Program-made: the position numbers and the translations under genes
Part shown: positions 23,975-34,623 of the stretch, piece after piece
Numbering within the stretch: the first letter of the stretch is position 1
How the letters are laid out: every line of letters starts with the position of its first letter
Notes under the pieces: generated by a model
The model's database searches: none
The model's input: the letters and a program-made list of their open reading frames with translations, nothing else
Told to the model about the DNA's origin: nothing
Assembly: GCA_947568835.1 (NCBI GenBank)
Contig: OX387609.1
Location: 14,191,708 to 14,255,707, forward strand
Source of the DNA: Protonemura montana
Lineage: Eukaryota; Arthropoda; Insecta; Plecoptera; Nemouridae
DNA length: 64,000 bases
Direction: 5' to 3'

Positions 23975-24625
23975 TCGAAAAAGTTAAGCAATATTGCGCT
24001 CGGTCAGGTATTGGATGGGTGATCATCATACACACGACCAGTTCTGTTCGGGAGAGAGGATGGAGGGATGAAAGTTAAGCAACACTGCGCTAGGTCAGGT
24101 ATTGGATGGGCGACCATCACACACATGACCAGTTCTGTTCGGGAGAGAGGTTGGAGGGATGAAAGTTCAGCAACACTGCGCTGGGTCAGGTATTGGATGG
24201 GTGATCATCATACACACGACCAGTTCTGTTCGGGAGAGAGGTTGGAGGGATGAAAGTTAAGCAACACTGCGCTAGGTCAGGTATTGGATGGGCGACCATC
24301 ACACACATGACCAGTTCTGTTCGGGAGAGAGGTTGGAGGGATGAAAGTTAGTACAGCAACTTCACTCGCCTTGCTTATCAACCTCTCGACAGCATGGATT
24401 TGTAGAGGAATCCTGTTGTTCGCATTGTACCGTTCTTCGGAAGGAACGTTAAGCTGGTGGTCCCCTTGGTGCTCTTCGACAAGAGTAGGCTACGTGCCGG
24501 CACCGGGTTTCCCCTCCTCCCTTCTAGTCTACGTTAGTTTCATCTTCATCATCATCCAATTATTTACTGACGCCATTAGACTAGTGCCACACGACCAGAT
24601 GTCAAAACAGTGCCTCCTTTAAAAC
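23975..24625 (+). mobile_element. 5S-headed SINE, plus orientation, four VNTR units
   Basis: AAGTTAAGCA at 23981 begins a run of 91-bp units (starts near 23983, 24074 and 24165, then one more), then the linker, body and tail ending CAAAACAGTGCCTCC. The outermost 5S-like block (GAAACACCGG) is missing, so the head is truncated. The body ORF (MKVSTATSLALLINLSTAW, 93 residues, 24341-24622) is intact. Confidence 0.88.
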
Positions 24626-25600
24626 AATTATCAAAGAATATATATTAAAATATTTCTCCCAAATAAAAAAAATATTTCAAGCGGTCGTAATTTGATGACA
24701 AAATAACTGATCTTTTCCGCAGTCTTCGATTGTTTTTGACCAGCACCAAGAAGCTGATCTTACCTGTTTACGTCAGCTTTCAAATTGATTCAACGCAATG
24801 ATAGCGTCCAAGTCAAGGTCTTGAATGACTTTTGTGACAAGAATTCGACCAAATAAATTTGAATCATTTTTTTTGCCCCCTCCCAGCATTCTCAATTATC
24901 TTGTCTGCTTTCGAGCGAGTGGAATGCACCGAGTGCAGTGCATTGCGTGCACCAGCAACTGCAGTTATGTGCACTTGAATGCATCGCAATGTGCATCGCG
25001 TGCATGCAAGCGAGAGCGAGACAATGCATTTCATTGTATTACAATGCAGAAAGTGCATTCTTTGGGAGGTTTGCACCCAAAAAAATGCAGGTTGCATTCA
25101 CATCTTTTGTTTTTTGGTGCAGTGAGGAATTTTTTAAACGTATGTGGCACGTGTTTCGGGATGTGGATGGATTTTTAGAATTTGTTGAGTTATTTTTGAA
25201 CTGACCGTTGATTTTCTAATCCAATTCGTCCTCTTTGCATTGAGCTGAACTTTTCGTTGGATGCAACATTTCGAAAAGCATGCATTACAGTTAATCAAGT
25301 ATTCAGTATTTAGCTTATTTTATGAAGAATCTTGAAGAATATACTTGAGTTCAATGCAATTTTAAATGCAATTTAAATCATTTTAATTTTTATTTAATTT
25401 TAAATTGAAATTGAAATTTGCAATTTTGTTGTTTTGAATGTAAAATGTATTCAAAATGTTACTGTTTTCAGAATCAATTCTATAATTCTACGTTTTTACC
25501 TAAAAACCAAATTTTTATTTCTTAAAATGATAAAGAAAGCTGTAGCAATCCTTATTTTCTTCAACTTCGCCACCAAACAAAACTAAGGTTATGAACTATG
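24626..25600. other. Unannotated interval, TGCA-rich
   Basis: No supported gene. From about 24920 to 25100 the sequence is dense in TGCAT/ATGCA motifs (for example GTGCATCGCGTGCATGCAAG). This leaves frames open on both strands but shows no known domain. Confidence 0.4.
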
Positions 25601-25604
25601 CGTC

Positions 25605-25860
25605 TGTCAGTCACCCATCCAATACCTGACCCAGCGCAGTGTTGCTTAACTTCTGTGATCTCACGAGGACCGGTGTTTCCAACACGCCAAACCGTTCGGT
25701 GGTCACCCATCCAATACCTGACCCAGCGCAGTGTTGCTTAACTTTCATCCCTCCAACCTCTTTCCCGAACAGAACTGGTCATGTGTATGATGGTCACCCA
25801 TCCAATACCTGACCCAGCGCAGTGTTGCTTAACTTCGGTGTTTCTGACACGCTAAATCGT
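25605..25860 (-). mobile_element. Isolated 5S-like heads, three units
   Basis: Three 5S-like units in minus orientation (one with its full GAAACACCGG-like 5' block, one followed by the CCAACCTCTTTCCCGAACAG spacer) stand without any SINE body or tail. It is either a 5'-only fragment or a small tandem array like 29140-29640. Confidence 0.8.
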
Positions 25861-25990
25861 TGACTATGTAAATAAAATATATGAAACAAAAGAAATTAAA
25901 GTCCGAACAGCTTTTTAAGTCCAACTTTTAGGGTTTCTTCTCTGAAAAATGTTTTTACTATAAATTAGTGTAATGGAAGACGAGCATTCA

Positions 25991-27115
25991 GTAAAGCAGC
26001 ATTCACCGAAGCAAGTATTACCAACTCAAACACAAGCAAAGCAGCATTCACCTAAGCAAGTATTACCAACTCTAGCACAAGCAAAGCAGCATTCACCGAA
26101 GCAAGTATTACCAACTCTAGCACAAGCAAAGCAGCATTCACCTAAGAAAGTATTACCAACTTATACACAAGTAAAGCAGCATTCACCGAAGCAAGTATTA
26201 CCAACTCTAGCACAAGCAAAGCAGCATTCACCGAAGCAAGTATTACCAACTCTAGCACAAGTAAAGCAGCATTCACCTAAGCAAGTATTACCAACTCTAG
26301 CACAAGCAAAGCAGCATTCACCTAAGCAAGTATTACCAACTCTAGCACAAGCAAAGCAGCATTTACCGAAGCAAGTATTACCAACTCTAGCACAAGTAAA
26401 GCAGCATTCACCTAAGCAAGTATTACCAACTTAAACACAAGTAAAGCAGCATTCACCGAAGCAAGTATTACCAACTTAAACACAAGTAAAGCAGCATTCA
26501 CCTAAGCAAGTATTACCAACTCTAGCACAAGCAAAGCAGCATTCACCAAAGCAAGTATTACCAACTCTAGCACAAGTAAAGCAGCATTCACCGAAGCAAG
26601 TATTACCAACTCTAGCACAAGCAAAGCAGCATTCACCTAAGCAAGTATTACCAACTTAAACACAAGTAAAGCAGCATTCACCGAAGCAAGTATTACCAAC
26701 TTAAACACAAGTAAAGCAGCATTCACCGAAGCAAGTATTACCAACTTAAACACAAGTAAAGCAGCATTCACCTAAGCAAGTATTACCAACTCTAGCACAA
26801 GCAAAGCAGCATTCACCAAAGCAAGTATTACCAACTCTAGCACAAGTAAAGCAGCATTCACCTAAGCAAGTATTACCAACTCTAGCACAAGTAAAGCAGC
26901 ATTCACCTAAGCAAGTATTACCAACTCTAGCACAAGTAAAGCAGCATTCACCTAAGCAAGTATTACCAACTCTAGCACAAGTAAAGCAGCATTCACCTAA
27001 GCAAGTATTACCAACTCTAGCACAAGTAAAGCAGCATTCACCTAAGCAAGTATTACCAACTTAAACACAAGTAAAGCAGCATTCACCTAAGCAAGTATTA
27101 CCAACTTAAACACAA
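25991..27115. repeat. 45-bp minisatellite, 25 copies
   Basis: The unit GTAAAGCAGCATTCACCxAA plus GCAAGTATTACCAACTCTAG and CACAA repeats for 1,125 bp, exactly 25 units. The first units read KQHSPKQVLPTLAQA in frame from an ATG at 25973 (153 residues). From 26431 many copies carry a TCTAGC to TTAAAC change, giving in-frame stops. The recurring stop variants argue against a coding role now. Confidence 0.95.
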
Positions 27116-27739
27116 ACAAACGGCAACTCAGATCTTCACAGCCGAACAGAAGCCGAATCAAGTAGCAATGTTTATGACGTAAGAAACATACTCAGCTGTC
27201 TTCGCCGATCGAACACACGGCTAGTTTATCGACGCAATGTAACCAAAGACAGGCGATCGCCCATTGTTCAACATCACGTGGGTGGCAATCGACGCCGAGC
27301 AAAACTCGACCTAAATGCACACGTGAATATCTGAACAATAAAGGTCAGAATCCTCCATCATGATGCGCCTTTTACAGAGGAAATATTTCCATTTGTGGTC
27401 GCTGTGTGTTTTTGCCTTTTTTTTGGCGCGTTTCATTGAATTCCTTGCAGCGTATGGAGCGGTCGGACTTGAGTGATTTACGACTAGATGTGGTCGCCGG
27501 GAAAAAAAAATCAGATGGAAAAAATAAAACGCGTTGTGTGTTTGTTGCAAAGGGGGTCGTTGGGGGAAGGGGGAGTGGAAAAAGGAAAATAGTTTTCCGA
27601 GTTGGGAAAAGCGAACGCGAAGCAGTGCCCTGGTGGTGGCAAGTGGAATGATTTGCGTTCTTTTTTTTTTTAAGTCTTCTCGTTTCAATTTGTGTCAATT
27701 TTGTGTGTGTGATATTAGTGCAAAGCCATTTGTCGAAAT
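27116..27739. other. Unannotated interval
   Basis: No supported gene. A CCTTGCAG acceptor-like site at 27441-27448 precedes an open frame (27406-27651) rich in Lys/Arg/Gly. No donor or family match makes it convincing. Confidence 0.35.
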
Positions 27740-27810
27740 AAAGCTAGCCTTGCTTGGCAGAGAGCTTAGAGTGAACCCGGTGCCGGCACGTAGCCTGTTC
27801 TGTCTAACAG
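27740..27810 (-). mobile_element. SINE middle fragment joined to a satellite
   Basis: ACCCGGTGCCGGCACGTAGC at 27776-27795 is identical to the SINE middle (as at 30338-30357), but the next bases pass directly into the first 68-bp unit. It is the physical junction between SINE sequence and satellite. Confidence 0.8.
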
Positions 27811-28709
27811 CACCAAGGACCGGCCACCGCTTAGCCTTGTCCCTGTGACACACTGTGTTGGCTGCTTCTGTCCAACAGCACCAAGGACTGGCCACCGCTT
27901 AGCCTTGTCGCTTTGACACACTGTGTTGGCTGCTCCTTTCCAACAGCATCAAGGACCGGCCACCGCTTAGCCTTGTCTCTTTGACACACTGTGTTGGCTG
28001 CTCCTGTCCAACAGCACCTAGGACCGACCACCGCTAAGCCTTGCCCCTTTGACACACTGTGTTGTCTGCTCCTGCCCAACAGCACTAAGGACTGGCCACC
28101 GCTTAGCCTTGTCTCTTTGACACACTGTGTTGGCAGCTTCTGTCCAACAGCACTAAGGACCGGCCACCGCTTAGCCTTGTCACTTTGACACACTGTGTTG
28201 GCAGCTTCTGTCCAACAGCACCAAGGACTGGCCACCGCTTAGCCTTGTCGCTTTGACACATTGTGTTGGCTGCTCCTGTCCAACAGCACCAAGGACCGGC
28301 CACCGCTTAGCCTTGTCACTTTGACACACTGTGTTGGCTGCTCCTGTCCAACAGCACCAAGGACCGGCCACCGCTTAGCCTTGTCACTTTGACACACTGT
28401 GTTGGCTGCTCCTGTCCAACAGCACCAAGGACCGGCCACCGCTTAGCCATGTCACTTTGACACACTGTGTTGGCTGCTCCTGTCCAACAGCACCAAGGAC
28501 CAGCCACCGCTTAGCCTTGTCACTTTGACACACTGTGTTGGCTGCTCCTGTCCAACAGCACCAAGGACCGGCCTCCGCTTAGCCTTGTCCCTTTGACACA
28601 CTGTGTTGGCTGCTCCTGTCCAACAGCACCAAGGACCGGCTACCGCTTAGCCTTGTCACTTTGACACACTGTGTTGGCTGCTCTTGTCCAACAGCACCAA
28701 GGACCGACC
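27811..28709. repeat. 68-bp minisatellite, about 13 copies (array 2)
   Basis: Same unit as 3171-4410, again about 68-bp spacing, with slightly more divergence in the first copies (CTGCCCAACAGCACTAAGG, CTGCTTCTGTCC) and more uniform later copies. The left end continues from SINE sequence. Minus-strand ORFs of 63-134 residues are by-products. Confidence 0.95.
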
Positions 28710-29139
28710 GCCTATTTAGAACAATTCCCTTTTTCCAAAAAAAGTAAAATGTTTTTCACTAAAAATGTATCGTGCACTAGCACCCAAACCAAATGCACCA
28801 AACCTAACGGCATCTAAAACACGTCAACTCTTCGCTGTCCCAATTCCAGGGCTACCATAATGACCAGTGTAATGATGCCGTTAAGACCTGGCCAATGGCC
28901 GTCTGCCCAAATCGAGCCATGCGCCTGTCAAATAAGAAAAGAAGCTGCCATCGTCTCAGACCACACGGTCCGTAAGACGCAGCCTTCTTTGACGGTTACC
29001 GCCGTCTTGCGTTTCTTTGTGTTTCTTAGCTGTCGTGCCGCACGGCGATATTTTATAACTGCACCAAAATGCGAGCGTAATTGGGTTCGAAGTTGGTTTT
29101 GGGAGGTTTTGTGTCCTTTGCAAGGGATATGGGTAACTA
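28710..29139. other. Unannotated interval
   Basis: No supported gene; the 122-residue forward ORF and 90-residue reverse ORF overlap each other and run into the 5S-like array. Confidence 0.4.
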
Positions 29140-29640
29140 CCGAGCTGTTTGGTGTGTTGGAAACACCGGTCCTCGTGAGATCACAGAAGTTTAGCAACAC
29201 TGCGCTGGGTCAGGTATTGGATGGGTGACCACCGAACGGTTTGGCGTGTTGGAAACACCGGTCCTCGTGAGATCACTGAAGTTAAGCAACACTGCACTGG
29301 GTCAGGTATTGGATGGGTGACCACCGAACGGTTTGGCGTGTTGGAAACACCGGTCCTCGTGAGATCACCGAAGTTAAGCAACACTGCGCTGGGTCAGGTA
29401 TTGGATGGGTGACCACTGAACGGTTTGGCGTGTTGGAAACACCGGTCCTCGTGAGATCACTGAAGTTAAGCAACACTGCACTGGGTCAGGTATTGGATGG
29501 ATGACCACCGAACGGTTTGGCGTGTTGGAAACACCGGTCCTCGTGAGATCACCGGAGTTAAGCAACACTGCCCAGGGTCACGTATTGAATGGGGGACCAT
29601 ACTTATGATCGGTTCTGTTGGGGAGAAAGGTTGGAGGGTC
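29140..29640 (+). repeat. 92-bp 5S-like tandem array, about 5 copies
   Basis: AGTTAAGCAACACTG-type blocks start near 29189 (here GTTTAGCAAC), 29281, 29373, 29465 and 29557, an exact 92-bp period. Each unit reads GAAACACCGGTCCTCGTGAG, GATCACxGAAGTTAAGCAAC, then GGGTCAGGTATTGGATGG and GTGACC. This matches the internal part of animal 5S rRNA, including the regions of box A and box C of the 5S internal promoter. The first roughly 18 and last roughly 30 nt of a real 5S gene are replaced, so these are 5S-derived units, not normal 5S rRNA genes. No SINE body follows. Confidence 0.85.
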
Positions 29641-29654
29641 AAAACGTGGAAAAG

Positions 29655-29860
29655 TTACTGCAATCTAAACAATTAATTGCGCCCGCATTGACAGAGGCTG
29701 TGGGTTCGAGCCTCGTCTAGCAAAACATGCCCTTATATAGGCTTTTAGTTTGATGTGCGTTGGTTGGCAACGACACAGGAGGCTGTGTTTCAGAGCACAG
29801 CTGTTTTACTTGTTACACGACGCCTACTTGATCATGTCTCGTACCGCTCGCTTACAAACT
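29655..29860 (+). mobile_element. tRNA-derived SINE-like fragment
   Basis: A B box, GGGTTCGAGCC (29702-29713), follows CGCATTGACAGAGGCTGT. Downstream TGGTTGGCAACGACACAGG and GAGCACAGCTGTTTTACT may belong to the body. No end or TSD is defined. Confidence 0.4.
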
Positions 29861-30212
29861 GTCATTAACGGAGTGTATTAGTACTAGTAGTGACCGCCAC
29901 AGCAGCACTGTCGTGCGCTCGTATTAAATATTATTTATTTGCGATGAAATATCTGAAATTTCAGGAATTAAAAAAACTACAGGACATGTTTTAATATTTC
30001 TGCCTTGTTTTCAATTTTCCCGATTATCGTCAAGTTGGGAGTTAACTTCAAGGAAAGTAAAATCTGGCTCGTGGGCGAAGTTACCACAGCATTGCTACCA
30101 ACTTATGAATTATTTTAGAAGAGATTTTTTGTGTTAAAATATTAAAGTTTTTAAGTTATTTTTACAAATATATAAGGAACTGTTAGCTCTCGAGTCAGAA
30201 TGTGTTGTGAAA
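29861..30212. other. AT-rich interval
   Basis: No feature recognised. Confidence 0.5.
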
Positions 30213-30224
30213 ACGAATGGTTTA
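30213..30224. repeat. Target-site duplication, left copy
   Basis: ACGAATGGTTTA, identical to 30819-30830. Confidence 0.88.
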
Positions 30225-30818
30225 TTATTATTATTATTATTATTTGTGGTGTTTAACGACGCACTGTTTTGACAACTGGCCATGCGGCACTGGTCTAATG
30301 GCGTCGGTGAACCTAGCTTAGAAGGGAGGAGGGGAAACCCGGTGCCGGCACGTAGCCTACTCCTGTCGAAGACCAAGGGGACCACCGGCTTCACGTCCCT
30401 TCCGAAGGACGGTACAACGCGAACAACAGGATTCCTCCACAAATCCATGCTGTCGGGAGGTTGATAAGCAAGGCGAGTGAAGTTGCTGTACTAACTTTCA
30501 TCCCTCCAACCTCTCTCCCGAACAGAACTGGTCATGTGTATGATGGTCACCCATCCAATACCTGACCCAGCGCAGTGTGGCTTAACTTCAATCCCTCCAA
30601 CCTCTCTCCCGAACAGAACTGGTCATGTGTATGATGGTCACCCATCCAATACCTGACCTAGCGCAGTGTGGCTTAACTTCAATCCCTCCAACCTCTCTCC
30701 CGAACAGAACTGGTCATGTGTATGATGGTCACCCATCCAATACCTGACCCAGTGCAGTGTTGCTTAACTTCGGTGATCTAACGAGAACCGGTGTTTCCAA
30801 CACACCAAACCGTTCGGT
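30225..30818 (-). mobile_element. 5S-headed SINE, full length, with 12-bp TSD
   Basis: The cleanest copy. The left end is (TTA)n then TTTGTGGTGTTTAACGACGC (the 3' tail on the minus strand). The body contains the AGGGACGT/TCCGAAGGACGG stem. Three 91-bp units follow, then the complete 5S-like head to AAACCGTTCGGT at 30818. A perfect 12-bp duplication (ACGAATGGTTTA) lies at 30213-30224 and 30819-30830. It serves as the reference for family boundaries. Confidence 0.92.
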
Positions 30819-30830
30819 ACGAATGGTTTA
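30819..30830. repeat. Target-site duplication, right copy
   Basis: ACGAATGGTTTA, partner of 30213-30224. Confidence 0.88.
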
Positions 30831-31530
30831 GAGCGAAACGAAACGAAATCAACGAGTAAGTGACTTTATTCTTTTTTAATATGCTTGCTGCTTGGTACAC
30901 GCACCCTTAAAAAATTGCTGGACATTTGGGCGCCACTGCGTTTGTCAAAATATCAAAAGTTTCAAAATGTTTAAGCTTTTATGAGTCTTTTGATATTAGA
31001 GCTGCACCGACATAGCGTTCTAAAGCTAGAGATTGCAGAGAAATGTTTGATCAGGTCGATCAATTGACTGTGGAATCTGCCGAAGGACAAATTAAAGCTG
31101 TTTTCCACCCCATTTCCTCTGCACACAAAACAACAGCCGCGAGCACAAAATGATTTTCCAGCAAATTTCTGTTTTACTTTTTGCGCTAGAATCTTGCTGT
31201 CAGGTTTTCCGGGAAACACAGCGCTTTTCCGACAGTTTTCCTCGGGGGCGTGACTTCCGAGGAAACCTATTTTACTGCTCGATGCTGTCTTATTTCACTA
31301 TTCATCAGACAATAGTTTAGGTACTATTTAGGACCACAATCCTATCTCAACAGAGCAAGAGTCCGTTTCTCAACACAACAATCTTGTGTCTATTTATTTT
31401 TGTATTTGTTGCAATTTATCAAGGTAAGTTCATCAGTTGTGAAGCATAGAAAGGTGAAAGATCTGCTTCGCGTTTATGGCTAGTCAAGCGGCACAGGTAT
31501 TGCCACGGTTAGTAAATATTAAAAACTCTA
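30831..31530. other. Unannotated interval with a strong donor-like site
   Basis: No supported gene. CAAG|GTAAGTT at about 31422 is a strong splice-donor match. A possible acceptor, CTCAACAG, about 70 nt upstream leaves one open frame rich in hydrophobic residues, but the AT-rich context makes this weak. Confidence 0.3.
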
Positions 31531-31834
31531 CCTAACCAAACCTAACCAAACCTAACCTAACCTAACCTAACCAAACCAAACCTAACCAAACCTAACCAAA
31601 CCTAAGCTAATCTAACCTAACCTAACCTAACCTAACCAAACCAAACCTAACCAAACCTAACCAAACCTAAGCTAATCTAACCTAACCTAACCTAACCTAA
31701 CCTAACCTAACCTAACCTAACCTCAGCTAACCTAACCAAACCTAACCTAACCAAACCTAACCTAACCTAACCTAACCAAACCTAACCTAACCTAACCTAA
31801 CCTAACCTAACCTAACCTAACCAAACCTAACCAA
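31531..31834. repeat. Interstitial CCTAA (TTAGG-type) array with CCAAA variants
   Basis: About 304 bp of CCTAA units, mixed with CCAAA and a few CTCAG/GCTAA variants. TTAGG is the ancestral arthropod telomere repeat. The interspersed variants and flanking unique DNA on both sides show that this is an interstitial tract, not a chromosome end. Confidence 0.9.
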
Positions 31835-31922
31835 TCCTTGGGATTATAGATACACATATATAATCAAATATCATAGCATAACTACAAACTGGCTAACATT
31901 ACCACAAAGGGCTAAAAATAAC

Positions 31923-31985
31923 CATGGGCTGGCATGGGCTAGCATGGGCTAGCATGAGCTGGCATAGAATAGCATGGGTTTTCAT
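31923..31985. repeat. Short AGCATGGGCT tandem repeat
   Basis: About six 10-bp units (GGCATGGGCT, AGCATGGGCT, AGCATGAGCT) lie in a row, decaying at both ends. Confidence 0.8.
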
Positions 31986-32009
31986 GAACTAGCAGAGGCC
32001 AGCGTTAAA

Positions 32010-32340
32010 AATCACAACTTCAACGGCGTCGACGTCGACGTCGCCGCCAGAACACGCGACGTCCCGTGAGCGTCGACGTTAGCGTCGCCTTGCGAGTGAC
32101 AAAGACAGAGATATACGTGCGCCTTGAGGAGCGAGTGAGCACGATATAGAGGGAGATCATAATGATCGCTTCTTCCAGCGGTAGAGGGAGCTGGTTGTTA
32201 TGGAAATAAGGGGTGGTGGGGGTGGGGCAGGGGGCGCCGACATCGAATCAGAGTAGGGGCTTACGAGCCTTAACAGCCACCCCCGCGATGCTCCCACCCC
32301 CGCCCCCGCCCGCCGCCCCCGACGGGGTGTATAGAACGAA
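32010..32340. other. CpG-rich patch
   Basis: It contains many CG dinucleotides (GTCGACGTCGACGTCGCCGC and similar) and a G/C-rich stretch to about 32330. It looks like a small CpG island or a decayed CpG-rich repeat. No transcript start or ORF is supported. Confidence 0.4.
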
Positions 32341-33030
32341 TGAAATACATTGGCTGGGAAAGATTAGAAGCAGAGGGATTTTGATATTTTTAGGCTTCGA
32401 GAATTTTTGGTTTAGTTTTTTATTGTTTCTTTCGGTTAAATTGTGTGGTTTTTTGGTTGAATTCTGACATTAAAAGATTATTGACAGTGAAATTATTGCT
32501 TTCTTACTGGATAAAAATGAATGTCTTGGAATTTGGAGGTGTAGACGGGATAATCCATGGAAATTGGTAAAAATTTAGAAATGTCGGTCCATAAATCCAA
32601 AATCATGCCAACATGGCAAAGGAAAAACATATTTTAGCGCACGATTCTTGTGGTTTTTCGGTTTATGCTCCTAAACACTGATCTAAAAGAGCGATCTCAC
32701 GCTGAAGATGGCAGAGCAATTTCTGCTGAAACCTCGGTGCATATCTTGTTCAGTCATAAAAACACTTAACAAAAGAGTATTAACCAAAAAATCACAACAC
32801 TCATAAACGAACAGCTCTCAAAACCTCAAAGAAATCATGTTTTAGCAAAGTTTTATTAGAAAACATCTTGGAAAAGTGCAAAAGTTCAACGTCACTTCGA
32901 TTACAGCAATCAAAGTGCACTTTTTCCAACAAAACAATTCACCATCACGTGGTCAACTAGCGGAAGTACATGTTTTATGTTCCCGCCTTCCCGTGACGTT
33001 TTTCCAGGACGTGATATCCTGGATTAGCCA

Positions 33031-33192
33031 CCAAGATCCTGGACAAGATCGTGGACAAGATCCTGGACAAGATCGTGGACAAGATCGTGGACAAGATCGT
33101 GGACAAGATCGTGGACAAGATCGTGGACAAGATCGTGGACAAGATCCTGGACAAGATCCTGGACAAGATCCTGGACAAGATCCTGGACAAGC
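33031..33192. repeat. 12-bp minisatellite, about 13 copies
   Basis: CAAGATCGTGGA or CAAGATCCTGGA units. The 12-bp period leaves all frames open (GQDRGQDPGQDR; DKIVDKIL; and IL/ST on the reverse strand). The ORFs are not evidence for protein. Confidence 0.95.
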
Positions 33193-34384
33193 ACCAGTTT
33201 GTTTCTATTTCAAATGTTGGCATCACCGAGCAGAATTGAATGAGATTGAAATTGTTGCATTAAAGGCGTTATTTCGATTTGAAAGCAGATTCACACGGTG
33301 CTGATCGCTCGTGTATGCTAATCAGCTTTGTTAATTTGGGAACATTTAGTACTTTTTTATGATCGCTAGAGAGAGACAGTGATGGGGGTGAAGAGAGAGA
33401 GAGGTCATGCAAATTGACCTGAAGCCTTTTTAACAGATGAAAGTTGTTCAACATAAAATAAATTATGTTTCTCTGTGTAACTACATTACATATGTATTCT
33501 GACCATAATGTGCAGTTTTGCCAACCAAAGTATTACTACTTTACTGACTTTACAATTTTTTTCTGACTTCTTATAATTTGTCTGACGAAACGTGCAGTTT
33601 TTTAAGTTTAAGTCGCTAGTTTTGCATCGCAAACCATCGCATTATTGGCAAATAAATATCGATATAATTGAATTAAATATTTAAACCTAACGGATTCAGC
33701 TTATAAAATTCAAAATCCACACACTTAGCGCCGGTGTTTCAGTGACATGTTAATAATTAACAGACCGTTAACTGTCGCGAAGAAAAGAACAAACTAACGA
33801 ACTGTTATGTTTTTAACGAACTACTTGAAACCAGCCCAAGTCATTGAATAACTACTGCCAGTGCTGCCACCTTGTGGGGAACGAAACAAGCAATATTTAG
33901 GTTCCTTGGTTTAAATCAAAGAGCGAGATCAGCGCGAATAGGCAAAGAAGTGACTTCTATTCCGCTGCAATCACTGGAATCTCGGCGCATCCTGAGTCAA
34001 GCCATTCCATTTGTCTTGGTCCTGATCGGTTAAAAATGGCGGTCATTTCCGGTCGAATCTGTGTACAGGATCTGTTTCTCCGAACAGAAGAGCTGTTTTC
34101 TCGCCTGTCAAGCTGACTAGCACTTTGTTATTTTAAAACGACGCCCACTCGAAGGATTTCCCTAACAGATGTTTTCTTATCAGATGGAAAGCGCGGAAAA
34201 TCACTGTTTTTGACAACAAAAGCGACGTGAAATCAACAATGCCTGGAATGTAGAAAGTTTTTCAATGCAAACTAATTAAAAAATAAATAAAAGAATATTA
34301 AAAAACTAGATATTAGCTGAGGTTGAATTTTTTTTCACTTTAGCCCGACATTTTTCATTATTTCTTCCTAAGTAACATGTACCA
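33193..34384. other. AT-rich interval with TTAAC patch
   Basis: No supported gene. A TTAAC-rich patch lies at 33750-33840. A GGGAACGAAACAAGC motif at about 33877 resembles the 70-bp unit. TATGCTAAT occurs at 33314-33322. Confidence 0.45.
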
Positions 34385-34388
34385 TGTT
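34385..34388. repeat. 4-bp TSD of LTR element, left copy
   Basis: TGTT precedes the left LTR and matches 37459-37462. A 4-bp TSD is usual for Ty3/gypsy integration. Confidence 0.7.
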
Positions 34389-34613
34389 TGTAAGGTTTCG
34401 CTTATCACAATAAAGAACGAAGCCAAGAGATAGGATGAAAACAATGATTTATTCAAAGAGATGTTAATCCGGCGGACCGGTGGTACATTCGGAGGACCGA
34501 AGTCAACTGCCTCTCCTTGGGGTCGTAGCCCTTTCGGATCGTCTCTGTACCCTACCTACCTGCCCTGGTGGAGGGACAGGTTACTAACCGCACAAAGTGG
34601 CGGGAACGTTACA
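34389..34613 (-). repeat. 3' LTR (left copy)
   Basis: 225 bp with TG...CA ends. On the minus strand it starts TGTAACGTTCC and ends ACCTTACA. A poly(A) signal AATAAA lies at 34448-34453 (plus-strand TTTATT). It is identical by eye to 37234-37458. Confidence 0.93.
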
Positions 34614-34623
34614 TACCCCCGCC
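34614..34623 (-). other. Polypurine tract
   Basis: On the minus strand GGCGGGGGTA lies immediately 5' of the 3' LTR, the expected place for plus-strand priming. Confidence 0.75.

Noticed and set aside
24905-25095. TGCAT-rich stretch as a tandem repeat
   Set aside because: Motifs are dense but with no constant period; not called.
27406-27651. Candidate exon after CCTTGCAG
   Set aside because: No matching donor or family; Lys/Arg/Gly-rich low-complexity translation.
29140-29640. Functional 5S rRNA gene cluster
   Set aside because: The first about 18 and last about 30 nt of 5S rRNA are replaced, and the unit is 92 bp instead of about 120.
31531-31834. Chromosome end
   Set aside because: Unique DNA follows on both sides and variants are mixed in; interstitial.
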